From positions 72,861,303 through 72,925,302 of the forward strand of contig OZ023274.1 in assembly GCA_964007475.1 (NCBI GenBank): DNA of 64,000 bases. Reading direction: 5' to 3'. The notes beneath the pieces are model-generated. The model saw only the letters and a list, made by a program, of their open reading frames with translations, was not told where the DNA came from and searched no databases. Both the position numbers and the translations under genes were made by a program. Source of the stretch: Hybos culiciformis. Its lineage: Eukaryota; Arthropoda; Insecta; Diptera; Hybotidae. Positions 27,601 through 40,241 of this stretch are shown here, piece after piece (positions within the stretch are counted from its first letter, which is position 1; each line of letters starts with the position of its first letter).

Positions 27601-30600
27601 TTTTTTAAGAAAAATTATTATTTTTTCTTTTTTTTGCTTAAAAAGCATAATAAACGTTAAAACGAAAGTAAATAAAAGCATAAAAAAAAAATTAAGAGTG
27701 TCAACAACGTTTACTAAAAGATAATTACAGCATTAAAAGCTATTTATCCAAATGTTATTATTTAATCCTTTTCTTGCAAAATATTACATCTTCATTTTAA
27801 TTCAACGGGGTTACATTTATAGATTGTTTTTATAAAAAAAAAAATAATAACTACACTTACATTTTATTTGCGCAAATAAATATCAAGCTTTACTTATTGA
27901 CATTGTCCTGTATGTTTTTCATAAAAGATATTTTGCAGTGTTTTATTTTATCTGAATGAATGTTGAACTTTAATTTTTTTTATTTTTGTTTCAATAAGAC
28001 AAATGAAAAAATTTTAAATTTTTATCAATTTCGAAATAAGGTCCTTTCAACATTCATAATATTGATATTGATATAGCCCCTACAACTAACTAATACCTTT
28101 TCTAATCTGATGACAAAATATAGTTTCAAAAATTTTGATCTATTCTTTCTCTACTTGGAATAATGAATAAATATTTTTATTAAAATTTTTTAATTGGATC
28201 AATTCAAAAATTGTAGAAAATTCTTTGCTGAATCTTCAAAGCTATATTATTCATCTTTAGAATCAAAACGTGAATTCAATAAAAACATCTTTTTATTTAT
28301 GTGATGTAATTTGATTTTATGTCATGACGACTTACTCAGTATACGATAATAATTTAATGCATAAAAACTTTTACATATTGATTCGTTTTTTGATTAGCCA
28401 AATAATTCTTCTCTGAAAATAAATCACTTAACAGAGATTTCTTGAAATAATGTTGTTAGTTTTAAAACTTTATAGATTTTGTTATCGTGATCTTTCCACG
28501 TTTTATTCATCGAAAAAAAAAATAATAAAATTTCGTCAAAAAAATATCTATATCCAAGGGAAAAATGCAATAAGATATTATTTTCAAGCAGTTAACTTAA
28601 AATTTTCTAGATAAGAAATTTTTATTAGTTTTATATGTAATAAAACATTTTTCTAATATCTTTAAAGTAGAATCGTCCTACAATTTTATAAAGAAAAGTA
28701 AGATGGTAATATTAGTAGTAGTACACAAGTTGATCCTATGTCAATATGTCATATCAAAATTTTTGATTATAATTTCACAAAGCTTATGAAGCTTTTTGTA
28801 TCATTTTTAAAAAATATTTGATAAAAGTTTGAAATTAATAAAGTCTAGTCTTTAGAGTTCAAAGAACTTATTCTGGAAGTATAAAAAAGTCATTTAATTT
28901 CTAATTGCACTTAAATAATAGTCATAATAGAGCTTCCAATGATGACTTTGATGAAGGAAAAAATTTTTTTTTTCTTTTCTTTTTTTTTTAAAATAATTTT
29001 ATATGTTTTTTACTTCGTTGTTTTTTTTTTTCTTCCGAAACGTGTGCATAGCTTCGAAAATAAAGAAAAGGAAATTTTATTTTGAGTTCTTTGAAATAGA
29101 TTTGTTTCAATATCAAAAAGATAAAACAGAAAAACAGAATGTTTTTAATATAAGTTGCATTGACAAGATTGGAAATTATCAATTGAGATTTGTTTTAAAA
29201 TCATATATTGCTCAAAAATTATTGAATATTATAATATATTTAGTGTTGTATGGAAATCTTTCTTAATTGCTAAAATTAGAAAGTTCTATGAATTTCGAAA
29301 ATAAATATTATTTTAATATTGACATTAATTCGACAATTCGAATAATCGAGTAGGTATACATGCGTAGTCAAAGGTATTTTAAAACTCTCAGTGTAATATT
29401 GATTACGGGGACCAATCAAAATAATTTATTACAGATAATTTTATTGAAGAACAAAACGACAGTTTATTGAGAGAGAAAAATGGTTTTTGTGACTAACAAA
29501 TATTTTAAATATACTTGGGTGCATAATTTAGATTTTTTTCGAGCATCAAAATTTCAAAACTTTCATTTTTTAAATCTTTTGTTATTGGTAATAAAAGCAC
29601 ATTGATATGAAAACTTAAAAAAAAAAAATTAAATAAAACACAATAATGTGAGCCCTTTTTATGTTTGCGTAGTGTTTTCTAGAAAACTTTACATCAAAAA
29701 CAAAAATATTTTAGCATCCCTATAATAAATGTACATATGTATATATTGCTTATACATATGTGTTGTTAAGAATATTTATGTAGCTGCTGCACTCCAGGAC
29801 ATTGTGTATTATAATCTTTTCAATTTTTTTGTTTTTTTTTTTTATCTTTATTCTTCCTGTATCTTTTCCATGCATTTTTCATTGACTTTTTGTCCCAGTG
29901 TTTACAAAATGGGTATACAAGCTTTTTAATTGAACTTAAAAGTACAAGAAAGATATTGTACAAAAGATTATAATACAATACGAAGTTGAATATAAAAAAA
30001 ATAAAAAAAATTAAAACAAATTGTATTTTATACTATCTTAAAAACTGTGTTTGGAAGAAATGAAAACAAAAATTATTATTATTATTATCATTTCAACTTA
30101 CGTTGTTGAGGGGTATAAACATTTCGGACACAATTATATAATAAATAACTTTTCCAAGTGAAAGATATTCACATTTTTGTAATTTTCTTCTCTTTTCTGT
30201 TTAACACATGATGCATATTTTTAATTATTATATTGCAGTCTTTTATACTGTTTTATGGAAATTTTTTCATGAAAATTATTATGAAAATTTCAATTAAATG
30301 TTCATAACAATGTCCAAAATGATTTTTTCTTTTTATATAGGAATTTGGAAAAATTTTTAAAATATTACTTTTTTTTTAATTATTTTAGAACTCGTTTGTC
30401 TCTACTCTATACACATACTGTTTAAATTCCTTGTTTCAGAGGAAAATTTATGTTGAATGTCAAGAGTGAGAAAATTTTTGTTTTTAATTTCATTAAAATA
30501 AACTCTTTTTTTATAACATTCGAATTAATACTTAGCGCATTATAAAAAGGATATTTTTATATTTTTTTTTTGTGTCAAGGATAATTAAGAGAGCTGTAAT

Positions 30601-33600
30601 TAAATTATAGTAGAAGGATACTAGAAGTGTTTTTTTGAGTGGTTCTTAAATGCCTTATTTTATACTTGAACTATTATTCATTTTAAATAAAAAGTAGACG
30701 ATAATAGTTGCGTATAACGTTTTTTTTGGAGCAATGTTTCTACACAGTTTTATTATATAAAACTTATTCAGTTTGTTGTTTTATGTTGACTTTAAAAGAA
30801 GAATTTCATCAAAAATGACGAGTGAATTTCGATTTGGGTATCAAGCTCGTGTAACTCAGAAGTTCTCTTATTAAACAGACTTTATTAAGTCGACTTTCGT
30901 CAACAGATAATTTATTTTGAATTTGTTGAAAGCGATTGTATATATCTTCAACATATCCAAACTTTGGTATGATTTTTTATATGCAAAACATTTAAAATAA
31001 GAAATGAAGTGTAATTAACTCATCCGCTTACCAATTTATATTCAAAAATTTAGACAGATACAATCATATCTTTACAATACAAACATTTTCAAGTTTTATT
31101 TATTTCAAAAACAAAATTACCAAATTTATAATTCTAAAATAAATTAAAAAAAAAAAAAAAAAATTTCTTTTAAACATTAATACTACTTTTTTAACTACTA
31201 ATAGGTACTACTAACTATATACTTTTTTTTTTAACTTCATTATGTAAAAATAAAGTTATAATTTTCTCTACAAATTTTAATACTCCTTCTAAAATTTACT
31301 ACAGAACTTATGTCTTATTTCTTTTTTTTTTTCAACCATTTTACATCATATTCTTAAGTTTTGACAAAAATAAGCATTAAAGATTGTTATACAAAATTAT
31401 AATGTTATAATGTTTATGTGTGCATATACTTATAAGTTTTTGTAAATTCTCCGTGTTATTATTGTTTTATTATGTTATTATATTATGCAAACCAATTATC
31501 TGTAGGAAAAGCATTATGGAATGTACATATTTTATGTGTATAATTTTAAGTAATTATGTATATTTTATTTTTATTTTTCTTTGTAAGTTGAAATGATAAA
31601 CAAATATCATAAAACTAAGTAAAAAAAAAAAATAAAAATTATGTAGAAGTCTACTCAGGTGTTTCTGTTTGCATTATGCTCGTTGAATGCTTGGAATTTT
31701 TTCTTTTTAAATGCATTCTTTTCAATCTCTGAAAATATTCAAGTATAAAATATGTCCTTAGATGTGATAGTGTCAAGAGTGAAGAATAAACGTTTTCTTC
31801 AAGTGTTAAAATCTTTGACTTTCATTTTGAAATTTAACAACATTATTTTATATTTATATACTTATGTGTATTACAGGAGGATTCAATATTTTATTTCAAA
31901 ATATTTATTCAATTACATATTTCGAGAATTCAATAATATTTTAGTCAAATTCAATATACTTTAGTCAAATGGACGAGATGGGGATCGAATTAACCAGAAT
32001 TGGGGTCAAATTCTATAAAAACTATAAAGTTTAATCGTTGCCTATATATTAGTGATTTTAAGCTATAAACTAATTCACTTTACTCACTCATCATTTTTAC
32101 AGCAATTCTAACTTTTTTATTTTTATTTTGGCGTGTTATAACCTCATCTTTAATGTCACCAAAAATTGAAGTAAAATTGAAAATTTAACAAACATAATAT
32201 AAAAAGTAGAAAGTATTCATATAATTTTATTTTTATTTCAAGTTTAAAAAACAAAAATAATTTTTTATTAGGTACCTAGAAGAACCAGAGAAGAAATAAA
32301 CAAAATTTAAGAAAAGTAATTTAACTTAAGTTTGGTGTTTTTATGGCATAAGTTTTGAATTTATTAAGTCATATGACCCCTGGTCTCCTCCTTATCCCGC
32401 AAATAATCATCATATTATGTTATTAATTTCGGTCAAATGAATATTATTATTATTATTATTTTATTTTCTTTTTGCTTGCCATCATCAACATTAAAGTTGT
32501 GATAATAAATAAATCTACACACTAACAGCCTTCTGGCAATTGTCTAAACTTTCAAAAATAAATTATAAATATATACCTACCAAAAGCGTATTAAAAAAAA
32601 AATAAGAAAAACCAAAAAGAAAATAATCCTTATTAAAAGCACATTACTTCTGGCAAAAACTGAAAATAATGTTTTAGATATATATGAATATAATGTAGGT
32701 AGGCAGGCAGATAAAATTACAAATAAAATTACTGGGATTTTTTTTTTTTTGTTTGCAAAATGTTGATGTAAAATAAAATGATATCAGGATATTTGTATCA
32801 GTAATTTTTTTTTTTTTTTGTTTTTATAGTCATTAAATCGCACCAATAAAGACATTTTTATATTATCATTACACCCTGATTATTAATAACAAAACATTAA
32901 TTTCACCTGAAAATGGAAAATAGTTTTTCAGGTATAAAATTTGTTTTATATATTGTGTGTATATATATTTTTTGCTTTTGTTTATAATTCAATTTATCAA
33001 AATGATACTAATGACTTTTAAGATGAGAAGATAAGTATAGGAATTAAGAAGTATAATATCATAGTGTGTAGTAGCGATTGGAAATTGTATAGCATTTTTT
33101 TTTTGTTTTTTTTTATTAAATAGTGTTTCATTAAAAGAAAATGTGAAATGAAAGCATGAATAAAAGAATTAATTTTATATATTTTTATAAATTGAATGTA
33201 TATACCTTTAGTTTTATATAATATCTATTATGTGTATTGTTTTAATAAAATATGCTTAGGCTAGGCCGATTATAAATTATGTTGCCACGAAGTTAATAAT
33301 ACTTTAGATTAAACTAATGACAGTAATGACATTCTATTGAAAACATTATAATAACATAAAAATATAATTTTTTAAATTATTAAATTGAAAATTTTTGATC
33401 ACAAATTTTTGCTGTAAACATAATAAACATATAATAAAAAATACAGTCTTTGAAAGTTTCGAACTGTAATTTAATAACTTCTAAGCATAATATTTAAATT
33501 TTTGTATACCTTACAGCTTTTTGTTCTAACAAACATTTAACCATTATTTTTCGCTCTAAATATTATTGTGCCAAATATATAAATTATTTATAATTATTTA

Positions 33601-34744
33601 TTGATTTACTTAAACAAAAATATGCAATATAATGATTAATATTTTAATCAATCATTATTGTGCTTAATAAATTATCTATCCATATTGAATTGTCGTCCCA
33701 TATAAAAACAATAAAATAATGATTTCAAACCGCCCTAATTATATATGTGTCTTGAAAACATTTCTTTGGATGTAATTGGGAAATAATTTATAACTAATTA
33801 ATTTTAGAATTAAAAAAAATTTATTAAGCATGAAAACTTTTTACAAACTTTATTTACAATTTCGTTACAGCAGCAGCGATAGAACAAAATATATACACAA
33901 AAAAAAAAAAAGGCAAACCTTTCAAGTTGTAGAAAATCTTTTAAATGTATTCAAATGAAATAATGAGTACTTTTAACGCAGTTAGACAAACTTTTGAAAT
34001 TTATTTTATTTATAATTTTTTTTTGTGGATGCGGTGCAACCAAAAATGCATTAAATTTTCTGGTTCTGCAATTAAAATGTTCAAAATGTTTTTCAGAAAA
34101 TGTATAATTACTTAAAATTAAAATAGAAAAAAAAAATAGTTGTTTTTTTTTTGTTGTTTGTGTCTATTGCGTGAATGTTTTTGACAGCATCTAAAGTTAG
34201 GGAAAATTCTTGTAGAAAAATTAGTTTATACTTATATTGTTTCATAATTATATTTTGTTTGGTTTTCAAAATTAAAATGAAATTTTAAATAAATTTTCTA
34301 AGTAGAAAATTAAGCGATTTGATTTGTAGTTCGAAAATATGTGATGTTTGAGTTGAAAATTTATGCTGGTTTTGTAATTAGAAAATATTTTCAGTATTTT
34401 TTAAGATGAATTATTTTAATAAAGTTTCAGCATGGGACTAATTAATGGATAGGTAAAATATAATAATATTTATTAAATACTTGTGTAAATCGATATTGCT
34501 TATATATAATATATATGTTACCATACAGGTATTGAGTAGTGCTAGAAACAGAATCTGGAATTACACTTAAAACTTTCAATATCCCCAGTGAATGGAACTT
34601 AATATCAAATATCTCAATTTCGCCCTACATTTTTGTCAATAATTGTGCATTATTGATTGTTTCTATAATTACATATACTTTGAGGCGATGTTATTGAAAA
34701 ATAGAGAAAATTAATTTTTATTTTTATTTTTTATTTTTGGCAAG
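24696..34744. other. AT-rich DNA without recognisable genes
   Basis: Ten kilobases without a recognisable exon, RNA gene or terminal-repeat element. Poly-T and poly-A runs are frequent (for example about 25110-25130 and 25590-25740), and they generate the longer open frames. Short TTA runs occur near 30072-30086 and 32446-32464. I see no splice-bounded conserved coding segment. Confidence 0.6.
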
Positions 34745-34752
34745 CATTATAC
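34745..34752. repeat. Target site duplication, left (CATTATAC)
   Basis: CATTATAC directly before the left terminus CAGTGGTGTCCAACA, repeated exactly at 35563-35570. Confidence 0.9.
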
Positions 34753-35562
34753 CAGTGGTGTCCAACACAGTCGCCACTCGCCACATGTGGCGAATAGACT
34801 TTGTGAATGTGGCGAATGCAGCACTGAAATATCTTTTATATTAAATAAAGTTTTCACACCATGACTTTAGACAAATAAAAAAAACAATATTTTTGACAGT
34901 CAAAAAGCAAAAACAAATTAAAAAATTTTATTTAAAAAAAAAAAATACGACAAAACTATAACTATTCTATATTAATGAACTTCTGGTGGCAAAATGTGAA
35001 AATGAAAAAAAGAACAAACAAAAAATGTCAAGTTTTAGATTTTGTTATCTTAATAACAACTTGTTAATTACAATGATACAATAATTAATGAATTTTTTAT
35101 AAATACATATTTTAAGGGGACTTGGTACCAGTTTTGATTTTTTGTCCCAAATATTTTTTAAAAAGCAGTTTAGATTATTTTAAAATTTAATTTAGGAAAA
35201 ACATTTCATTCACATCCGCCGGACTATTTCATACTTTAAAATGGTATAAAACTTTTTATAGAATCGGTTAATGCTAAGTGCTCGAAACCATATTGTGACA
35301 TAAAAAAATGGTTTTGAAGACATTCCGATCACTTAGCCTTAACCGATTCTAAAAAGTTTTATACCATTTTAAAGTATGAAACATTCCTGAGGTTGTGAAT
35401 GAAATGTTTTTTTAAATTGAACTTTAAAATAATCTAAAACGGCTCTACAATCAAATTTTGGGACAAAAAATCCAAACTGGTACCAAGTCCTCTTAAGTGG
35501 CGAATATCGTTATTTAAAAATAGCGATTGTGGCTACAAACAAATTTCTGTTGGATACCGCTG
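34753..35562. mobile_element. Non-coding hAT element carrying a nested insertion
   Basis: The left end reads CAGTGGTGTCCAACA and the right end, reversed, reads CAGCGGTATCCAACA. The CAG start, the imperfect 15-bp inverted repeat and the exact 8-bp duplication CATTATAC identify a hAT-superfamily element. Subterminal GTGGCGAA motifs recur inside both ends (near 34788, 34809 and 35498). No transposase coding remains. Its length includes a 377-bp foldback element inserted at a TTAA (35112-35496); without it the hAT would be roughly 430 bp, a typical MITE size. Two mismatches between the ends suggest moderate age. Confidence 0.88.
35112..35496. mobile_element. Foldback MITE at a TTAA site, nested in a hAT
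   Basis: TTAA flanks both sides (35112-35115 and 35493-35496). The inner ends are GGGGACTTGGTACCAG and, reversed, GAGGACTTGGTACCAG. The whole 377-bp element is a near-complete imperfect palindrome. The left arm runs to about 35300 and its reverse complement fills the rest, including matched blocks for CATTTCATTCACA, ATACTTTAAAATGGTATAAA and AATCGGTTAA. The TTAA duplication is the target preference of piggyBac-type transposases, so this may be a piggyBac-mobilised MITE. No coding capacity is visible. It interrupts the hAT element at 34753-35562, so it arrived later. Confidence 0.85.
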
Positions 35563-35570
35563 CATTATAC
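35563..35570. repeat. Target site duplication, right (CATTATAC)
   Basis: Exact second copy of the duplication flanking the hAT element at 34753-35562. Confidence 0.9.
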
Positions 35571-36913
35571 CATCATGAATTTATGAAATGTGATTTTGTG
35601 CGTAAAACCAAATAATTTTCATTAACGGGGCTATTATAATATGTTGTGTATTATGTGTCTATCGTAGGCATCTATATTAAAATACATACATTATATAAAG
35701 CCTAGGTGAATAGATATTTTATTTTTTTTGTTAATATAAAAATGCAAAAAATAAGCCATCCAACAGAAGATAATAATTTTTGCGGTATGGTTAAGTTTTT
35801 GGCAAAAAAATATATACGTACCTACATATATATTTTTATTTTTTTGATTATATGGCTAATAAAATTGTTGTAAATAAAGGGAATGCCAAAAACGTACATA
35901 CTGCGAACAAAAAAAAAAAATATTTATATATATAAAAGGCACATAATGTTGTTTATTTATTATTTATGAAATTCACATGTAAGTTCATTTTGCCACAAAA
36001 TGTATACATTATTGATAGTTAAAGGCATGAATTTTACATTTTACTTATTTTTTTTTTTACTTTTCTCAACTAAACGAAAATATAGAGAATTTGATTAAAT
36101 TATTCATATACAAGCCTATGACGAAAATGATAATAACACACTAGGTGGTAAAAAGAAATTACGTCTATAATTTTTCTTGAAACGTAAAAAAAAAAGGATT
36201 CAGAATCTATTGTAAATAGAAAATGATCTTTGGCAACAAAAAAAAAATATCTGTAATAGAACTAATTTTAGAAATAATATCGATTAAATCCTTATATTGT
36301 ACACATTTTCTAAATAAAAAATATAATAAAAATAAAATTTTTCCTTAGGGAATAACAACTGATTCAAAAGAAAAACTTTAATAAAAATCACATATCAATG
36401 TTTTCCAAAAATACAAAAAGTATATTAACGTATACATTATACATGTACAGTATACCTAATAGTATATTTTTTTTTGTTTTTTTCATGTGTGATTTTCCGA
36501 GAGCATACCAAAATGATTAGTTTATTGATTTAAGTAGCTAGGCAAAGAATAGTTATTTTTTTCTCCAATTAAATAGTCCATAGAGATATTTAGTAAATAA
36601 AAAAATGGAAGCTAAAATTAATCCAAGGGTTTATTTCGAAATTTTTATAAAATTATATTAAAAATTCTTTCAATATTCTGGTATATAAATAAGTATTGAA
36701 ACTGGGGTTACTAAGGTGACATGGATTTTTCAACTGAAAATTTATTCGAATGGAAATTGAAAAATATGGGATGAAGTTTAATGAAATTGAAATATTTGTA
36801 AAATATTGTACCAATCTGTAATACTATGTTTAAATACATAATAAGTAATAAGTACATATTAATGAGTTGATATAATAATAGAATTAAAATTTTACTTAAG
36901 TATAGTATGCCAA
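35571..36913. other. AT-rich spacer, nothing recognised
   Basis: About 1.3 kb of AT-rich sequence between two mobile elements. No reading frame, RNA gene or repeat with clear borders was recognised. Confidence 0.6.
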
Positions 36914-36916
36914 TAA

Positions 36917-37386
36917 CACTGGCCTACACTCATTTTGGTGCCTAAGATTTTAGACCTGATTTTTGGTATATTTTGTGAGCTGATACAAGAAAACTAGTCA
37001 CATTTTTCATATCAGCTCTTGTTCATGATTGCCAATTTCAATACTAAAGTATACAGAATACAAGCGAATTACCGTGCCATTAATCGGTTTCCGTTGATCT
37101 TTCAGTATATACTCACCGCATATGTAACAAAACATATCAGGATCGTTAATGCAACTTCTTGACTTACTTGCCATCATAAATTTATACGATTAATGTCATA
37201 AAAGTAGTTATAACATGCACTGATTTTGAATAAAACCGTAAAAAATTTGAAATAAGAATTGTAGGTAAAGCAGAGCTGTCAGCTGACATCTAGTAGCAGC
37301 AATGTAGTTCATACTAACTACTTTACCGACTACAGATGCGAACAGAGCTGCACCAATACAAAAATTTTTTTTTTTGTAGGCCAGTG
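36917..37386. mobile_element. 470-bp DNA transposon derivative with CACTGGCCTACA ends
   Basis: The left end CACTGGCCTACA (36917-36928) and right end TGTAGGCCAGTG (37375-37386) are exact 12-bp inverted repeats. TAA lies outside both (36914-36916 and 37387-37389), consistent with a 3-bp target duplication. The interior is less AT-rich than the surroundings and holds a short minus-strand reading frame with a CX2C knuckle (37007-37177). The CACT start is reminiscent of CMC-type (CACTA/Mirage/Chapaev) ends. The TAA duplication also allows PIF/Harbinger. I cannot decide the superfamily by eye. Confidence 0.8.
37007..37177 (-). pseudogene. Transposon-derived zinc-knuckle N-terminal fragment, 56 codons
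   Basis: On the minus strand two ATGs (37172-37177) open a frame that ends at TGA (37007-37009). It begins MMASKSRSCINDPDMFCYIC and continues GEYILKDQRKPI. The FCYICGEY knuckle after SRSC-NDPD resembles, from memory, the N-terminus of transposon-associated proteins that are present in many copies in insect genomes. In those proteins a region resembling FVKxxYxAYFxxxLGDQDK follows; here the matching part reads VIRLYSVYFSIEIGNHEQE and then stops. Diverged residues and early termination indicate a remnant. No catalytic domain is present. It lies wholly within the inverted-repeat element 36917-37386. The family match is recollection and inference; the frame and cysteines are directly visible. Confidence 0.65.
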
Positions 37387-39786
37387 TAATTAAACATAAT
37401 ATAATTATGTATATTATATATAGTTTATAATATTTATGTGTTAATATAAAATCAAAGCCTTTTGCGATAATTATTGTTAATAGGCATGAGTTGAATTCAA
37501 AAATAGAGACAAAGTTTTGTTATAAAAAATAATAAATAAAATAATAGAAATCGCAGAAGACATTATTATTGTCATTATTAATAAAAATTTATGACAATTT
37601 GATGTGAAAAAAAAAAATTTAAAAAAACTTTTTTTTCTAAAATCCCTTTTTTTTTTCATTTTTTTAATATACTTATAGAATCAATTTATTTGAATTTATT
37701 TTTTCTGCAGAAGATTTTTCTTCACTATAGATAGATGAGAATTTTATTTTATTATAGATAGAATAACCTTGAGATATTTTCTTAAGTTTTTGCAAGAAAC
37801 TACAATAAGAAAGTATATCTGAAATTGCGTAGGAAACTCAGAAAATGAAGAACATAATATAGCGAAAAGAAAATTTTCATTATTATAGATTCATTAGAAA
37901 ATCGATGTAGATGATTTTTTTTTTTTGAATGTTTTATTATTGAAATTATTTCCCAATAAAAGCTTTCTTCTTTCAAGAATTTTGATAATTGAATTTAATT
38001 TAAGAATTTTTTTTTATCTAAAATGAAATTTAATTTTCAAAGAATAAAGCAATGAAACATTCATAGTTAATTTACTAAAAGATAAATATAAAAAAATTTA
38101 AGCCACAACTTCAATTAACATAAATTTCATATATACTCAGTGATTATGAATTATATATTAATAATTATATGGTTTGAAACTTATAGTGCAAAAAAAAAAT
38201 AGGGTAAATATATAAGTATTTGTACATTTACTTGACGAATACGTCGTAATGATTATAAAACAAACAACAAAAACAGCAACAAAAACTATAAGGATAATAA
38301 AAAAAAGTTTCTAAAGGATATTCATGTTCCTTTGAAAATTTAAAACGCGTCTGTTTGAAAAAAAAAAAAAAACGCGCAGAAGTCTTTTAAAAAGTTTTTG
38401 TCATTTTCTTCATCTTTTTTATTTTACGATTTTATATTTTTAAGTAACGCGAAAATATATGAGATCTACCAGTTTTAACTACTATATACGTACATACAAG
38501 AATAATTTATAATAAAATGTCATGAAATTTTATTCTTTTTTTTTTTTTTTAAATTATGACAGTAGTGTAAAAATAATGATAAAGAAAAAACAAAAAGGGA
38601 AAAATCTTTAAAAAAATATCATATGTTTTTACTTTTCTTTCTATTTTTTTTTTTTTTTTTTTTTTCAAATTACACAGAAGTGTTGAAATTTGAGCAAAAA
38701 AAAAAACCTGTAGTACCGTATGAAATTCTAAAATTACATTCATTAAATAAAAAATAAATTTTCAAAAAAAAAAATAAAAATAAAAAATAAAAATGAAAAC
38801 AAACACTATAAAACTAATAAAAACTTATTCTGTTTTCTTTCTCAGCCTTTAGGCTGTGTAATAAAAATATAAAATGAAATTTTATTTGTTCAAAGTTTTT
38901 TTTTTTTTTTTGTTTTTTTTTTTATATATTTTAGAGAAATTTTTTTTTTATATTATTATTTAGGTCTCTAAAATGTTATCATGTTTTTATGGTTGAAAAT
39001 TTTGATGCTGCTCATATAATAATGGTTAGCTAGCTCTATATATGTGAATACCAAAAAAAAAAAAACGAAACGAAAGGAAACTGTAGTTAAGAAGAGCAAA
39101 AAAACGAAAAAAAAAAAAAATTAAAAAGAAAATAACACAAAAACTTGCAGTTATGTTTATAAATGATAGCATTTTCATTCGGGATTTAATAAAATTTATT
39201 TTCCTTGAACTCATTTTAAATAGCTTATAGTGCTTTCATTTCTAGAAAATTGTAAATTATTTGCAATCTTATAGTTTTTCTCTAAACTATTATTATTATA
39301 GAGATTTTTTGTTTTTTTGTTTTTCTAATTTTTGTTTTTTTTTTTTTTTTCTGAATTTTATTTTTTGGTATTTAGTTCAAGATAAAAAAATAAAAAGTAG
39401 AATTCAAATGAAGAGTTTTGGTACATTTGTATTGTCTTTCTGGAAGATATAAGATTCAAGGGACATAAAATAATCAATAGATATTTAGATTATTATTAGT
39501 AGTAGTAGTATAAATATTTTTGTAAGATGGATAGTCCGCTCCAAAACTGAGACTATTTCTCTTTTCTACTAAGAAAAATTCCTTAATATTAGAAATGAAA
39601 ACGTTTTGACATTAAAATAAGTTGGATCTGCAAAGTCTGTTATTATAATAAGATATGAATTAAAGGAAATTATAAACTTGAATATTTTAGAAATTATGTA
39701 TTGAACCATTGGGACGGGTTAATAAGTTCATGTGGTTTCCTAAAAATAATATTTTAATTTTATTTAAGTTTGGAATATATGTTAAT

Positions 39787-39881
39787 ACGAGCTTAACCTT
39801 ATATATAATATATGTTTTACATATATGTTTTACATATATGTTTTATATAATAAATGTTTTACACGAGCTTAACCTTATATC
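39787..39881. repeat. Local direct repeats ACGAGCTTAACCTTATAT and ATATGTTTTAC
   Basis: ACGAGCTTAACCTTATAT occurs at about 39787 and again at about 39862. Between the copies, ATATGTTTTAC-like units occur three or four times. This looks like slippage plus a local duplication. Confidence 0.6.
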
Positions 39882-40194
39882 ACCATCGGTTATTTTTTTT
39901 AAGATTAAGGAATTGATAGACGTAATATATTGGAACTGGGTGGTTTTTGTTTCATCGTCGTCGAAGTTCCAGCAGAAGTGATCGTATGCCGTTCTGTTAA
40001 AAAGAATTCGAAAAAAATTTGCATACAAAATTGTTAACCAGAACGAATAAAATTAACGCTAGTCGCTATTTGCATCGATAATGTCATAGATAAACACATG
40101 ATACTTTGACTTTTCAAAGTATACACATTCAAAGATTTTAATTGCAGACATTTCTGCTTAAACCTCTTAACAATTATATAATGCATATTTTAAT

Positions 40195-40241
40195 TTAGAT
40201 AGTAGTTTTAGATAGTAGTTTGATTTAGATAGTAGTTTGAT
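40195..40241. repeat. Short tandem repeat, TTTAGATAGTAG units
   Basis: Three successive TTTAGATAGTAG units, the last two separated by TTTGA, lie in this stretch. Simple local duplication. Confidence 0.6.
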
